A DNA stretch of 7,883 nucleotides from Synergistaceae bacterium (GTDB taxonomy: Bacteria > Synergistota > Synergistia > Synergistales > Synergistaceae). The notes beneath the pieces were generated by a model. That model saw only the letters and a program-made list of their open reading frames with translations. It did not search any database and was not told the origin of the DNA. Positions 1-5,682 of the stretch are shown piece after piece. The stretch spans positions 1 through 7,883 of the forward strand of contig JAISRP010000062.1 in the NCBI GenBank assembly GCA_031273585.1, read 5' to 3'. Numbering within the stretch: the first letter of the stretch is position 1; the number at the start of each line of letters is the position of its first letter. A program made the position numbers and the translations under genes.

Positions 1-83
1 CCTGGTCAATGTCACTCGCTCCTGTCTCATGAGGACATTTTCTCAGACGACTTATGGGAGGACATTATCACAGACGAACGACA
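1..83. mobile_element. Probable terminal end of an IS21-like insertion sequence
   Basis: This stretch carries two spaced copies of a 20-base motif (31-50 and 58-77) and finishes with AACGACA at 77-83. Ends of IS21-family elements are known to carry several internal transposase-binding repeats and to finish in CA (TG on the other strand). Read on the minus strand from 83, the sequence starts TGTCGTTCGTCTGTGA, which resembles IS21-type ends I remember. No transposase gene fits between 83 and rpmH, so the body (istA/istB) would lie left of the window. The family and the exact boundary at 83 are inferred from pattern, since no transposase is visible. Confidence 0.5.
31..77. repeat. Two 20-bp direct repeats, probable transposase-binding sites
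   Basis: Positions 31-50 and 58-77 match at 18 of 20 bases (GAGGACATTnTCnCAGACGA) and are spaced 27 bp apart start to start. The differences are at 40/67 and 43/70. This arrangement fits the multiple terminal repeats of an IS21-like end. Nothing else in the window repeats this motif. Confidence 0.7.
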
Positions 84-99
84 TTCTTGCGGCGGCTGG

Positions 100-128
100 T
101 TGTCCAGGATTCTCTTCTGTGATATAGT
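100..128 (+). promoter_or_regulatory. Sigma-70 type promoter for the rpmH operon
   Basis: TTGTCC at 100-105 (4 of 6 to TTGACA) and TATAGT at 123-128 (5 of 6 to TATAAT) are separated by exactly 17 bp. Transcription would start near 135 and leave a leader of about 78 nt before rpmH. A 6-bp stem (144-149 with 162-167) lies in that leader. The promoter sits outside the IS end, so it is probably the native one and not a hybrid made by the insertion. Confidence 0.6.
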
Positions 129-212
129 ACCTAGGCTGTCCTGCCGTCCGGCGGCGAGGCGGGACGGGCGTTACGATGGATTATACCTGTTTCTGGGGAG
201 GTGTCTGAAGTT

Positions 213-347
213 ATGAAGAGAACATTTCAGCCGCATAACACGAGAAGGAAGCGCGGCATGGGCTTTCTCGTCCGTTCGAGGACGCCCAGCGGCCGGAGGA
301 TTATCCGCAACCGCAGGCGCAAGGGCAGAAAACGCCTTGCCGTGTAG
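213..347 (+). CDS. rpmH: 50S ribosomal protein L34
   Basis: This 44-residue, very basic protein is bL34 of the large ribosomal subunit, which packs into 23S rRNA in the cytoplasm. It starts [18 protein letters not shown] and continues with the family signature region of Arg, Ser, Thr, Gly and Arg-Arg-Ile-Ile, ending [11 protein letters not shown]. Length and motif order are exactly those of the family. It starts at the ATG at 213 behind a clear GGGGAGGTG ribosome binding site at 194-202. It is the first gene of the operon, and rnpA follows after 20 nt, the near-universal bacterial order. The gene dnaA, often found divergently upstream, is not seen; the upstream side is taken by a probable IS end. 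The ORF is too short for many gene finders but is unambiguous. Confidence 0.98.
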   Translation: MKRTFQPHNTRRKRGMGFLVRSRTPSGRRIIRNRRRKGRKRLAV

Positions 348-367
348 GTATTCCATCAGATGTCGTT

Positions 368-817
368 ATGACGGAGCGAGCCGGAACCTTTACCTATAGC
401 CCGTCTGTGCGTCTGAAAAAGGGATGGGAATTCGACGCAGTATTCCGCACCGGCCGTCAGCAGAGGGGCGATCTGGTGCGGGTTTATTTTGTACGCAGGC
501 CGGAGGGGCCCTCAAGGGTCGGGGTGGCGGTGGGCAGGAAGATCGCCTGCGCCGCGGAGCGGTCCAGGGGGCGCAGGGTGCTGCGGGAGTCCATGCGGAG
601 GCTTTTGCCGTGGGTGAGAGACGGGCTCTGGATCGTGGTGTCGCTTCGCGAGAGGGGCCTTTCGGAGGGGGCGGACGATGTATACGCCGATATCGCGCGA
701 TCTATGGAGAGGGCGGGGCTGTTCCGGGGCGAGTGGAGCGGCGCGGACTGGCGCGTCGATTCGCCCTCGGAGCGCGGGAGTTGCCTGAGGGGGGCGTCGC
801 CTCGAGAGCGGCTGTAA
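368..817 (+). CDS. rnpA: Ribonuclease P protein component
   Basis: This is the small basic protein subunit of RNase P, which binds the catalytic RNA and helps cut the 5' leader from precursor tRNAs. The N-terminal family signature [15 protein letters not shown] is at residues 15-29, followed by the strand RVGVAVGRK (50-58). The RNA-binding helix [10 protein letters not shown] is at 65-74, where the usual RNR motif reads RSR. At 149 residues it is longer than the usual 110-120. The extra C-terminal tail (about 117-149) is Ser/Arg-rich and partly overlaps yidD in another frame. The ATG at 368 has no good Shine-Dalgarno sequence; translation may be coupled to a three-codon ORF (360-371) that overlaps it as ATGA. 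A GTG at 407 would give the compact family N-terminus but also lacks a binding site. Confidence 0.93.
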   Translation: MTERAGTFTYSPSVRLKKGWEFDAVFRTGRQQRGDLVRVYFVRRPEGPSRVGVAVGRKIACAAERSRGRRVLRESMRRLLPWVRDGLWIVVSLRERGLSEGADDVYADIARSMERAGLFRGEWSGADWRVDSPSERGSCLRGASPRERL

Positions 818-1044
818 TTCTGATAAGGGCCTATCAGAGGTTCATATCGCCTATCGTGGGTCCTCACTGCAGATTTTCCCCCACATGTTCGCAGTACGCG
901 GCTGAGGCGTTCGGCAGACACGGCTTCATTCGAGGGACGGTCCTGACGGTCTGCAGGCTCGCTCGCTGCGGGCCTTGGCACCCTGGGGGCGTCGACCCCG
1001 TGCCGCAGGAGTTTGATTTTTTCAAAATGTTTCGGAGGATGTGA
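781..1044 (+). CDS. yidD: Membrane protein insertion efficiency factor YidD
   Basis: This is a small cytoplasmic-face membrane-associated protein of the DUF37/YidD family, known to assist YidC-dependent insertion of inner-membrane proteins. The family signature is complete: YQRFISP (18-24), [11 protein letters not shown] (30-40), HG..RG (47-52), RLARC (59-63) and GGVDPVP (69-75), including the conserved Cys30, Cys36 and Cys63. I chose the TTG at 781 (87 aa) because CGGAG at 768-772 lies 8 nt upstream and the length fits the family. A GTG at 733 (103 aa) is the main alternative. The reading frame is open much further upstream (from 424), but that part only shadows rnpA. With the chosen start it overlaps rnpA by 37 nt, and its stop overlaps the yidC start as GTGA. 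The start is uncertain; the identity is not. Confidence 0.9.
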   Translation: MPEGGVASRAAVILIRAYQRFISPIVGPHCRFSPTCSQYAAEAFGRHGFIRGTVLTVCRLARCGPWHPGGVDPVPQEFDFFKMFRRM

Positions 1045-1979
1045 ATAGTTTGGGTGCGCTTCGGGATATGGGTGAAAGTCTGCTGCTTGGAATTTTGCAT
1101 TTTTTTCAGAACCTGACCGGTTCATACGGTCTTGCCATCATATTCCTGACTGTGTTGGTGCGCCTCGCCCTGTACCCCCTGTCCCAGAAGCAGATGGACA
1201 GCATGGCTCAGATGCAGAAGATACAGCCTCGAATGAAGATGCTGCAGGAGAAGTACAAGGACGACAAGCAGAAGCTCAACGAGGAGATAATGCGCCTCTA
1301 CAAGGAGAACAACGCGAACCCGATGGCGGGCTGTCTCCCGATTCTGGTGCAGCTTCCGATAATGTTCATACTGTTCCAGGTCCTCATGAACAACGAGGAG
1401 GCTGTCAACCAGGTGTTCATGCTAATCAGGCTGGACAAGAGCGTCCTCTACGGCTTTGCCGAGGCGCTCTCGGTGCTTCCCGCCGACGCCTCGCAGGTGG
1501 GTATATTTCAGGTCATGTCGGGAATAGCGGCAAATCCGTCAGGCCTGCTCCACGTCGGACTGTACCTTCCAAGCACGATTCTAACCATTGTTATATGTTT
1601 CCTCATGTGGTATCAGCAGAGAATTTCAGGCGCGGCGAGCAATCCCCAGATGGCGAGCATGAACGTCATGATGCCGCTCATCATGGGCTTCTTCTGCCTG
1701 TCACTGCCGGGCGGGGTGCTCGTGTACTGGGGGACGTCGTCGCTCATAGGCATAGCGCAGCAGTGGTTCGTCATGAAGAGGACGAAGGCCGTTGCCGCGG
1801 TGAAGCCCACGCTTTACAAGAACAAGCCCGTCCCGGGAGGGACTAAAAACCAGGTGATGGAGGAAGAGGCGGCCGATGAGGACGAGTATGAGGACGACGA
1901 CGAATACGAGGACGAGGATTATGACGACGACGAGTACGAGTATGAGGACGAAGATGAAGACGAGGGGAAGGGACGATGA
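1041..1979 (+). CDS. yidC: Membrane protein insertase YidC/Oxa1, with long acidic C-terminal tail
   Basis: This insertase places proteins in the inner membrane, alone or with SecYEG. It is the short form with five predicted membrane spans (about 29-48, 98-121, 171-193, 208-226 and 228-243). It has no large periplasmic domain and no lipoprotein Cys. The conserved hydrophilic-groove Arg is Arg41 ([11 protein letters not shown]). A charged cytoplasmic coiled region (about 49-93) and the [17 protein letters not shown] motif (93-109) are both typical. Residues 274-312 are almost only Asp, Glu and Tyr, ending GKGR; this is unusual, since YidC tails are often basic and contact the ribosome. The GTG at 1041 overlaps the yidD stop by 4 nt, but GGAGG (1034-1038) is only 2 nt away. 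The TTG at 1050 (11 nt away) or the ATG at 1068 may be the real start. The stop overlaps jag. Confidence 0.95.
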   Translation: MNSLGALRDMGESLLLGILHFFQNLTGSYGLAIIFLTVLVRLALYPLSQKQMDSMAQMQKIQPRMKMLQEKYKDDKQKLNEEIMRLYKENNANPMAGCLPILVQLPIMFILFQVLMNNEEAVNQVFMLIRLDKSVLYGFAEALSVLPADASQVGIFQVMSGIAANPSGLLHVGLYLPSTILTIVICFLMWYQQRISGAASNPQMASMNVMMPLIMGFFCLSLPGGVLVYWGTSSLIGIAQQWFVMKRTKAVAAVKPTLYKNKPVPGGTKNQVMEEEAADEDEYEDDDEYEDEDYDDDEYEYEDEDEDEGKGR

Positions 1980-2674
1980 ATAAGGGCGGAAACGGCGGAG
2001 AGATCGCGATGGAAGCGGGCGAGATGGCCGTCGAGAGCATGAACCTCGAGGCCTCGAACGTAGACGCGGCCCGCGCCCAGGCGGCGGAGCTGTGGAAGGT
2101 GTCCGCGGACGACATCGAGGTGACGGTCTTAGACGACGGCAAGCGTTTCTTCGGGCTGCTCGGCGGCAAGATGAAGCTCAGGGTATCGACGAAGATGCCG
2201 ATCATGTTTTTGCAGGCGAGGGACTTCGCGGATTCCATAATGAAGCAGTCCGACCTCGACCTCTGCACGTGCCTGGGGGAGGACTGTACCGTGAACCTGG
2301 ACGGGGACGACTCCGCCATAGTGATCGGCAGGCACGGCGAGACGCTGAAGGCCCTGGAATTTTTGACGAACCTCATCTACAGGTCGGATCAGATGATGCC
2401 CAAGATTCGGTTCGACTGCGGCGGCTACAGGGTCCGCAGGGAGGAGAGCCTCATCAGGCTCGCAGAGTCCGTGGCCCGCGAGGTAGTACACAAGCGGACC
2501 GCGATAAGCCTGGAGCCGATGTCGAGCTGGGAGCGCAGGATCATCCACCTGGCGCTTCAGGGCAACTCCGACATCAGCACGTCATCCGAGGGCGAGGAGC
2601 CGATGCGCAAGATCGTCGTCTACCCGAGGGGCAGCTCCGAGAAGCGCAGACACCCCCGCAGACGCCGCTTCTGA
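1976..2674 (+). CDS. jag: RNA-binding protein Jag (KhpB/EloR type): Jag-N, KH and R3H domains
   Basis: This is a cytoplasmic RNA-binding protein of the Jag/KhpB family, which in Firmicutes is linked to cell elongation and division and is commonly encoded next to yidC. Three domains can be seen. Jag-N is at about 23-71 (NLEASNVDAARAQAAELW through the RFFGLLGGK loop). A type II KH domain lies around the GRHGET loop (118-123). An R3H domain is at about 155-220 with the Arg..His motif in ERRIIHLAL. The C-terminus is strongly basic (EKRRHPRRRRF), a likely RNA contact. The first 22 residues are a Gly/Glu/Met-rich extension before Jag-N, so a later Met (for example residue 22) could be used. The ATG at 1976 overlaps the yidC stop as ATGA, and GAAGGG lies just upstream. 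lgt starts 2 nt after its stop. The domain order is certain; the cellular role here is inferred. Confidence 0.92.
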   Translation: MNKGGNGGEIAMEAGEMAVESMNLEASNVDAARAQAAELWKVSADDIEVTVLDDGKRFFGLLGGKMKLRVSTKMPIMFLQARDFADSIMKQSDLDLCTCLGEDCTVNLDGDDSAIVIGRHGETLKALEFLTNLIYRSDQMMPKIRFDCGGYRVRREESLIRLAESVAREVVHKRTAISLEPMSSWERRIIHLALQGNSDISTSSEGEEPMRKIVVYPRGSSEKRRHPRRRRF

Positions 2675-2676
2675 CC

Positions 2677-3450
2677 ATGCTGCCGGTGCTGTTCGAGATC
2701 GGCCCGCTGAGGGCCGAGTCGTACTACCTGATCTGGGGCGCGGCCCTGGTCATGATGGTCCTCTGGACGCGGCGCAGGGCGGTAAGGCTGTACGGCATCA
2801 GCTTCAACGACGCGACCGACGTGCTGCTGTGGGTGATCGTGGGGGTCTTCGTGGGGGCCACGGCCGGCGGTTATCTCGATCACTGGTCGCGGTACGCCGA
2901 GTCGCCGGTGCGCATCCTATACTTCTGGGAGAGCGGGCTCTCCTCCGGCCCAGGCTTCATAGGGGGGGGCGTCGCTGGCCTGTATAAGCTCCGAAGGCTC
3001 CTCGTCCCGGTCAATAATTTTGCTGAGTCCGCATCCCTGCCCTGCGCCATGATGCTCTTCGTCGGCAGGTGGGGGTGCTTTTTAAACGGCTGCTGCCTGG
3101 GCGTTCCCACGAGCTCCCCGCTCGGCGTCAGGTTCCCACAGAACCCATCCGTCGCCGTGTATCCGACGCAGATTTTCGAGTCGACAGCGGCCCTCGTCAT
3201 AGGCGTGTGCATCTGGATAACCGAGATTAAATTGCATCGTACCGCGGAGGAGTCCGCGCGCGGCGCGGTCCTTTGGCCCATGTTCCTTATGTCCTACGGG
3301 CTCTACAGGGTCGTGATCGACTTTCTCCGCGACGGGGACAGGATATTCGGCCTGAGGGTGGGGCAGTACACTGGGGCGATGGCCTTCGTCGTGGGCGCGG
3401 CCTGGCTCGCGCTCTCCGCAAAGAGGATGAGGGCTGCGAAGGATGCCTGA
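2677..3450 (+). CDS. lgt: Prolipoprotein diacylglyceryl transferase
   Basis: This multi-span inner-membrane enzyme transfers diacylglycerol from phosphatidylglycerol to the lipobox Cys of prolipoproteins, the first step of lipoprotein maturation. The 257-residue protein starts MLPVLFEIGPLRAESYYLIWG, a typical N-terminus with the conserved SY. Other family landmarks are FWESGLSSGPGFIGG (83-97), the signature GRWGCFLNGCCLG (130-142, Arg131 matching E. coli Arg143), YPTQIFE (162-168) and RVVIDFLRDGDR (from 211, matching the E. coli Arg239 region). Some residues differ from E. coli: the FHGG motif reads GPG, HPSQ reads YPTQ, and the Glu after the second Arg is Asp. The open frame extends back to 2092, but that part is only a shadow of jag. 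The ATG at 2677 lies 2 nt after the jag stop, suggesting translational coupling. Confidence 0.9.
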   Translation: MLPVLFEIGPLRAESYYLIWGAALVMMVLWTRRRAVRLYGISFNDATDVLLWVIVGVFVGATAGGYLDHWSRYAESPVRILYFWESGLSSGPGFIGGGVAGLYKLRRLLVPVNNFAESASLPCAMMLFVGRWGCFLNGCCLGVPTSSPLGVRFPQNPSVAVYPTQIFESTAALVIGVCIWITEIKLHRTAEESARGAVLWPMFLMSYGLYRVVIDFLRDGDRIFGLRVGQYTGAMAFVVGAAWLALSAKRMRAAKDA

Positions 3451-3895
3451 TTCGTCGCCTCTGCGCGAGGACTCCGCCTCCCCCTGGTGGAGGGGCGGCC
3501 TGCGATTTTCGTGCAGGCGCTGTGGGGGGTGTTGCGGGCGCGAGCCTGGGGTCGTGCTCTTCACGGACGCGGAGATGGCGGAGATGTCGAGCGCGCTCGG
3601 CGTGGGGGAGGGCGAGTTCGAGCGACTGTACGTGTGGAGGAAATACGGCCTGCGCTCCCTGCGCGAACGGGCGAATTACGACTGCGTATTTCTGGACGGT
3701 GGAGGCTGCGTCATATATCACGCCCGCCCCGCTCAGTGCCGCCGATTTCCGTTTTGGCCCGAGATCCTCAAAAATAAACCTTCGTGGGATTTTTATTCAA
3801 GAAACTGCCCGGGGATGGACGAGGGCGACCTTCATGATTACGAGGCCATTGCCGGGTATTTGTCGAAATACGAGGAGACTGGCGGCGGCGGTTGA
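3443..3895 (+). CDS. YkgJ-family cysteine-cluster protein
   Basis: This 150-residue cytoplasmic protein belongs to the YkgJ/UPF0153 family, predicted to bind Zn or an Fe-S cluster; its biochemical role is not known. Eight cysteines are arranged as in the family: C24, C27, C30 and C31 (FSCRRCGGCCG), then C81, C89 (GGCVIYHARPAQCRRFPF), C99 and C122 (NCPG). The motif IYxxRPxxCRxFP is the strongest marker. The region between the two clusters (about 42-75) is helical and charged. The tail ends in Gly-Gly-Gly-Gly with no further motif. It starts at the ATG at 3443, overlapping the lgt stop by 8 nt, so it is probably the last gene of the rpmH operon. There is no obvious terminator after it. The family call is firm; no function should be assumed. 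Confidence 0.85.
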   Translation: MPDSSPLREDSASPWWRGGLRFSCRRCGGCCGREPGVVLFTDAEMAEMSSALGVGEGEFERLYVWRKYGLRSLRERANYDCVFLDGGGCVIYHARPAQCRRFPFWPEILKNKPSWDFYSRNCPGMDEGDLHDYEAIAGYLSKYEETGGGG

Positions 3896-3938
3896 AGATG
3901 CATAGTGAAACTGTGCCCTGCAAATCGTTTCCTGAATA

Positions 3939-3967
3939 TTGTATTAGTTCGCCCCATGCTGTACAAT
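3939..3967 (+). promoter_or_regulatory. Probable promoter for lat
   Basis: TTGTAT (3939-3944) and TACAAT (3962-3967, 5 of 6) are spaced by 17 bp in the 133-nt gap after the ykgJ-like gene. Transcription would start near 3974 and give a leader of about 55 nt. The -35 box matches only in its TTG, so this is a moderate call, supported by the AT-rich context and the good spacing. Confidence 0.5.
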
Positions 3968-4012
3968 AAGGCAGTCAGGGAGCGCCGGCTTTTTGAGATT
4001 TATCAATTCTGC

Positions 4013-4020
4013 AAGGGGGG
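4013..4020 (+). promoter_or_regulatory. Ribosome binding site that fixes the lat start
   Basis: AAGGGGGG ends 8 nt before the GTG at 4029. An upstream in-frame TTG at 3993 has no such site and would add 12 residues (RFINSARGVIV) that lie inside and before the binding site. The GTG at 4029 is therefore preferred. Confidence 0.8.
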
Positions 4021-4028
4021 TAATAGTT

Positions 4029-5387
4029 GTGTCTGCAAAGTTCAAGATCGGGCCAGATGAAGTTTTTCCAGCTATAGAGAGGTGGATGCTCCGCGACGGT
4101 TTCGACATAGTGATCGACATGGAGAGGTCGAAGGGCAGTCACGTCATTGACGCGCGCACCGGGAACGACTGGCTCGACTTCTACACGTTTTTCGCCTCGG
4201 CCCCGTTCGGCATGAATCATGACCGCCTGAACACCGACGAATTTAAGGAGAAAATTTTCCGCGCCGCCATAAACAAGGTCGCAAACTCGGACATCTACAC
4301 GCTCGAGATGGGCGAGTTCGTGAAGACGTTCGGCGAGATCGCGCGTCCGGAGGGATTCGAGCACCTGTTCCTGGTGGACTACGGCACTCTGGCGGTCGAA
4401 AATTCATTCAAGGTCGCGATGGACTGGAAGGTGAACAAGCTGCTGGAGTCCGGCAGGATCACGCCGGGGGAGGCCGTCTCCGGCGCTAAGGGGACGAAGG
4501 TTATACACTTCAACGAGGCGTTCCACGGACGCGGCGGCTACACTCTGTCCGTGACCAACACGGCCGACCCGAACAAGCATCAGAGGTTTGCCAAGTTCAG
4601 GGATTGGCCGCGCATAATAAACCCGAAGATCACGTTCCCCCTGTCCGAGAACATAGGCGTGGTGGAGTGGCTTGAGGAGCAGGCGGTAAAGCAGATCAAG
4701 GACGCAATCGCGAACGACCCGCACGGGCACTGCGCGATCATCCTTGAGACGATACAGGGCGAGGGAGGGGACAACCACTTCCGCACGGAGTTCTTCCAAC
4801 AGTTGAGGAGCATCTGCGACGAGAGCGAGATCATGATGGTCCTAGACGAGGTGCAGTGCGGGATGGGCATCACTGGCAAGATGTGGGCGTGGCAGCACCA
4901 GGTCGCTCCCGATATATTCGCCTTCGGCAAGAAGTCGCAGGTTTGCGGCGTGATGGCCGGGCCCAGGGTGGACGAGGTCGAGAACAACTGCTTCCGCGTG
5001 TCGAGCCGGATCAACTCCACATGGGGCGGCAACGTGGTCGACATGGTCCGCGCGACGAGGTATCTGGAGATATACCGCGACGAGAAGATCCTGGACTACG
5101 TAGCCAAGACGGCGGGCCCCGCGCTCCAAAAGGGGCTTGGCGAGCTGGGCCGCGAGTTCCCGGAGTTCATCTCGAACGTCCGAGGCAGCGGCCTCATGTG
5201 CGCGTTCGACATCAGGACGCCCGATCTGCGGGCGAAGTTTTTGAAGGAGTGCGCGTCGAGGCACATGCTGATCCTGCCGTGCGGAACGAGGACGGTCCGC
5301 TTCCGCCCGGCGCTCAACGTCCCGCTGGAGGACATAAACAAGGGCATAGAGATATCGCGCGCCGCCGCGAAGGCCGTGTTCAAGTAA
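4029..5387 (+). CDS. lat: L-lysine 6-transaminase (lysine epsilon-aminotransferase)
   Basis: This PLP-dependent class III aminotransferase moves the epsilon-amino group of L-lysine to 2-oxoglutarate, giving allysine (which cyclises to piperideine-6-carboxylate) and glutamate. The 452-residue protein follows Mycobacterium tuberculosis Lat, as I remember it, along its whole length. Landmarks are YTFFASAPFGMN near the N-terminus, the phosphate-loop region YGTLAVENSFK (from 118), FHGRGGYTLS, QGEGGDNHFR (from 243), DEVQCG with Asp273 for the pyridine nitrogen, FGKKSQVCGVM with the Schiff-base Lys301, and RINSTWGGN. GLMCAF and TVRFRPAL follow near the C-terminus. These Lat-type motifs separate it from ornithine or GABA aminotransferases. 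It appears to be transcribed alone, from its own promoter to the hairpin at 5411. In a Synergistota-like host it would fit lysine catabolism or osmolyte/secondary metabolism; the direction is inferred. No partner dehydrogenase is in the window. Confidence 0.92.
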   Translation: MSAKFKIGPDEVFPAIERWMLRDGFDIVIDMERSKGSHVIDARTGNDWLDFYTFFASAPFGMNHDRLNTDEFKEKIFRAAINKVANSDIYTLEMGEFVKTFGEIARPEGFEHLFLVDYGTLAVENSFKVAMDWKVNKLLESGRITPGEAVSGAKGTKVIHFNEAFHGRGGYTLSVTNTADPNKHQRFAKFRDWPRIINPKITFPLSENIGVVEWLEEQAVKQIKDAIANDPHGHCAIILETIQGEGGDNHFRTEFFQQLRSICDESEIMMVLDEVQCGMGITGKMWAWQHQVAPDIFAFGKKSQVCGVMAGPRVDEVENNCFRVSSRINSTWGGNVVDMVRATRYLEIYRDEKILDYVAKTAGPALQKGLGELGREFPEFISNVRGSGLMCAFDIRTPDLRAKFLKECASRHMLILPCGTRTVRFRPALNVPLEDINKGIEISRAAAKAVFK

Positions 5388-5410
5388 AAAAATAGACCGA
5401 TGAACATCAG

Positions 5411-5445
5411 GGATGCCCGCCGTGGATTATCGACGGCGGGCATTC
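5411..5445 (+). terminator. Hairpin terminator after lat
   Basis: ATGCCCGCCGT (5413-5423) pairs perfectly with ACGGCGGGCAT (5433-5443) around a 9-nt loop, and two further pairs (one G-U) extend it to 13. It lies 23 nt after the lat stop. The sequence after it (TATAATAAAC) is AT-rich but not a run of T, so termination may be incomplete or factor-assisted. A run of A lies between the lat stop and the stem. Confidence 0.6.
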
Positions 5446-5500
5446 TATAATAAACACTCTCCCCTTGGAATATGAGAGCGCATTTGGAGGTGCGAAGTTT

Positions 5501-5530
5501 CAGTATCAGTATTCAGTATTGATGTATAAT
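5501..5530 (+). promoter_or_regulatory. Probable cysS promoter with three CAGTAT repeats
   Basis: A perfect TATAAT lies at 5525-5530, about 150 nt before cysS. Directly upstream are three copies of CAGTAT at 5501-5506, 5507-5512 and 5514-5519, covering the spacer and -35 area where no good TTGACA match exists. A promoter lacking a -35 and having repeats at that place may need an activator, or the repeats may be an operator. Function is inferred from position only. Confidence 0.4.
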
Positions 5531-5596
5531 ACGCGGTTGGAAGGGCTGATTTTTTCGTCGGGGACATTGAGGCAGAGATGAACAATCTGGCTTGGT

Positions 5597-5624
5597 CGGC
5601 ATTTCCGGACGGCGGATGCCGTCC
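5597..5624 (+). promoter_or_regulatory. Two mutually exclusive hairpins in the cysS leader
   Basis: GGACGGC (5607-5613) pairs with GCCGTCC (5618-5624) around a GGAT loop. An alternative stem pairs CGGCAT (5597-5602) with ATGCCG (5616-5621). They share bases 5618-5621 and cannot form together. No T-box sequence (the AGGGTGGNACCGCG type) is present, so this is not recognisable as a tRNA-sensing leader. It may be only a structured 5' UTR. Confidence 0.4.
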
Positions 5625-5665
5625 CACGATTCTATCGGCGTTCCGGTGAAGCGACACGACTTAAC

Positions 5666-5673
5666 GGGAGGTG
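5666..5673 (+). promoter_or_regulatory. Ribosome binding site that fixes the cysS start
   Basis: GGGAGGTG lies 9 nt before the TTG at 5683. The in-frame GTG at 5671 is part of this binding site and has none of its own, so the TTG is the likelier start. Confidence 0.7.
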
Positions 5674-5682
5674 CAGCCTCGT

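Noticed and set aside
301..309. TTATCCGCA, one mismatch from a DnaA box
   Set aside because: It is a single copy inside the rpmH coding sequence with no cluster of boxes or AT-rich unwinding region, so there is no evidence of an origin.
424..780. N-terminal extension of the yidD frame
   Set aside because: It is out-of-frame reading of rnpA, low-complexity Gly/Arg-rich, and not part of the YidD family.
484..1125. Long minus-strand ORF across rnpA and yidD
   Set aside because: It is the antisense shadow of two well-identified plus-strand genes in GC-rich DNA. No family motif or binding site is visible.
1860..1976. Tandem repeat or CRISPR-like array in the yidC tail
   Set aside because: The repetition is codon-level low complexity (Asp/Glu/Tyr codons) without fixed repeat units or spacers.
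2092..2676. N-terminal extension of the lgt frame
   Set aside because: It is out-of-frame reading of jag. The Lgt family N-terminus begins exactly at the ATG at 2677.
5446..5451. TATAAT at the foot of the lat terminator
   Set aside because: No -35 match at any sensible spacing; the AT-rich run is explained by the terminator tail.
5625..5682. T-box riboswitch before cysS
   Set aside because: GGGAGGTGCAGCCTCG resembles the T-box core only loosely and contains the ribosome binding site. No specifier stem was found.
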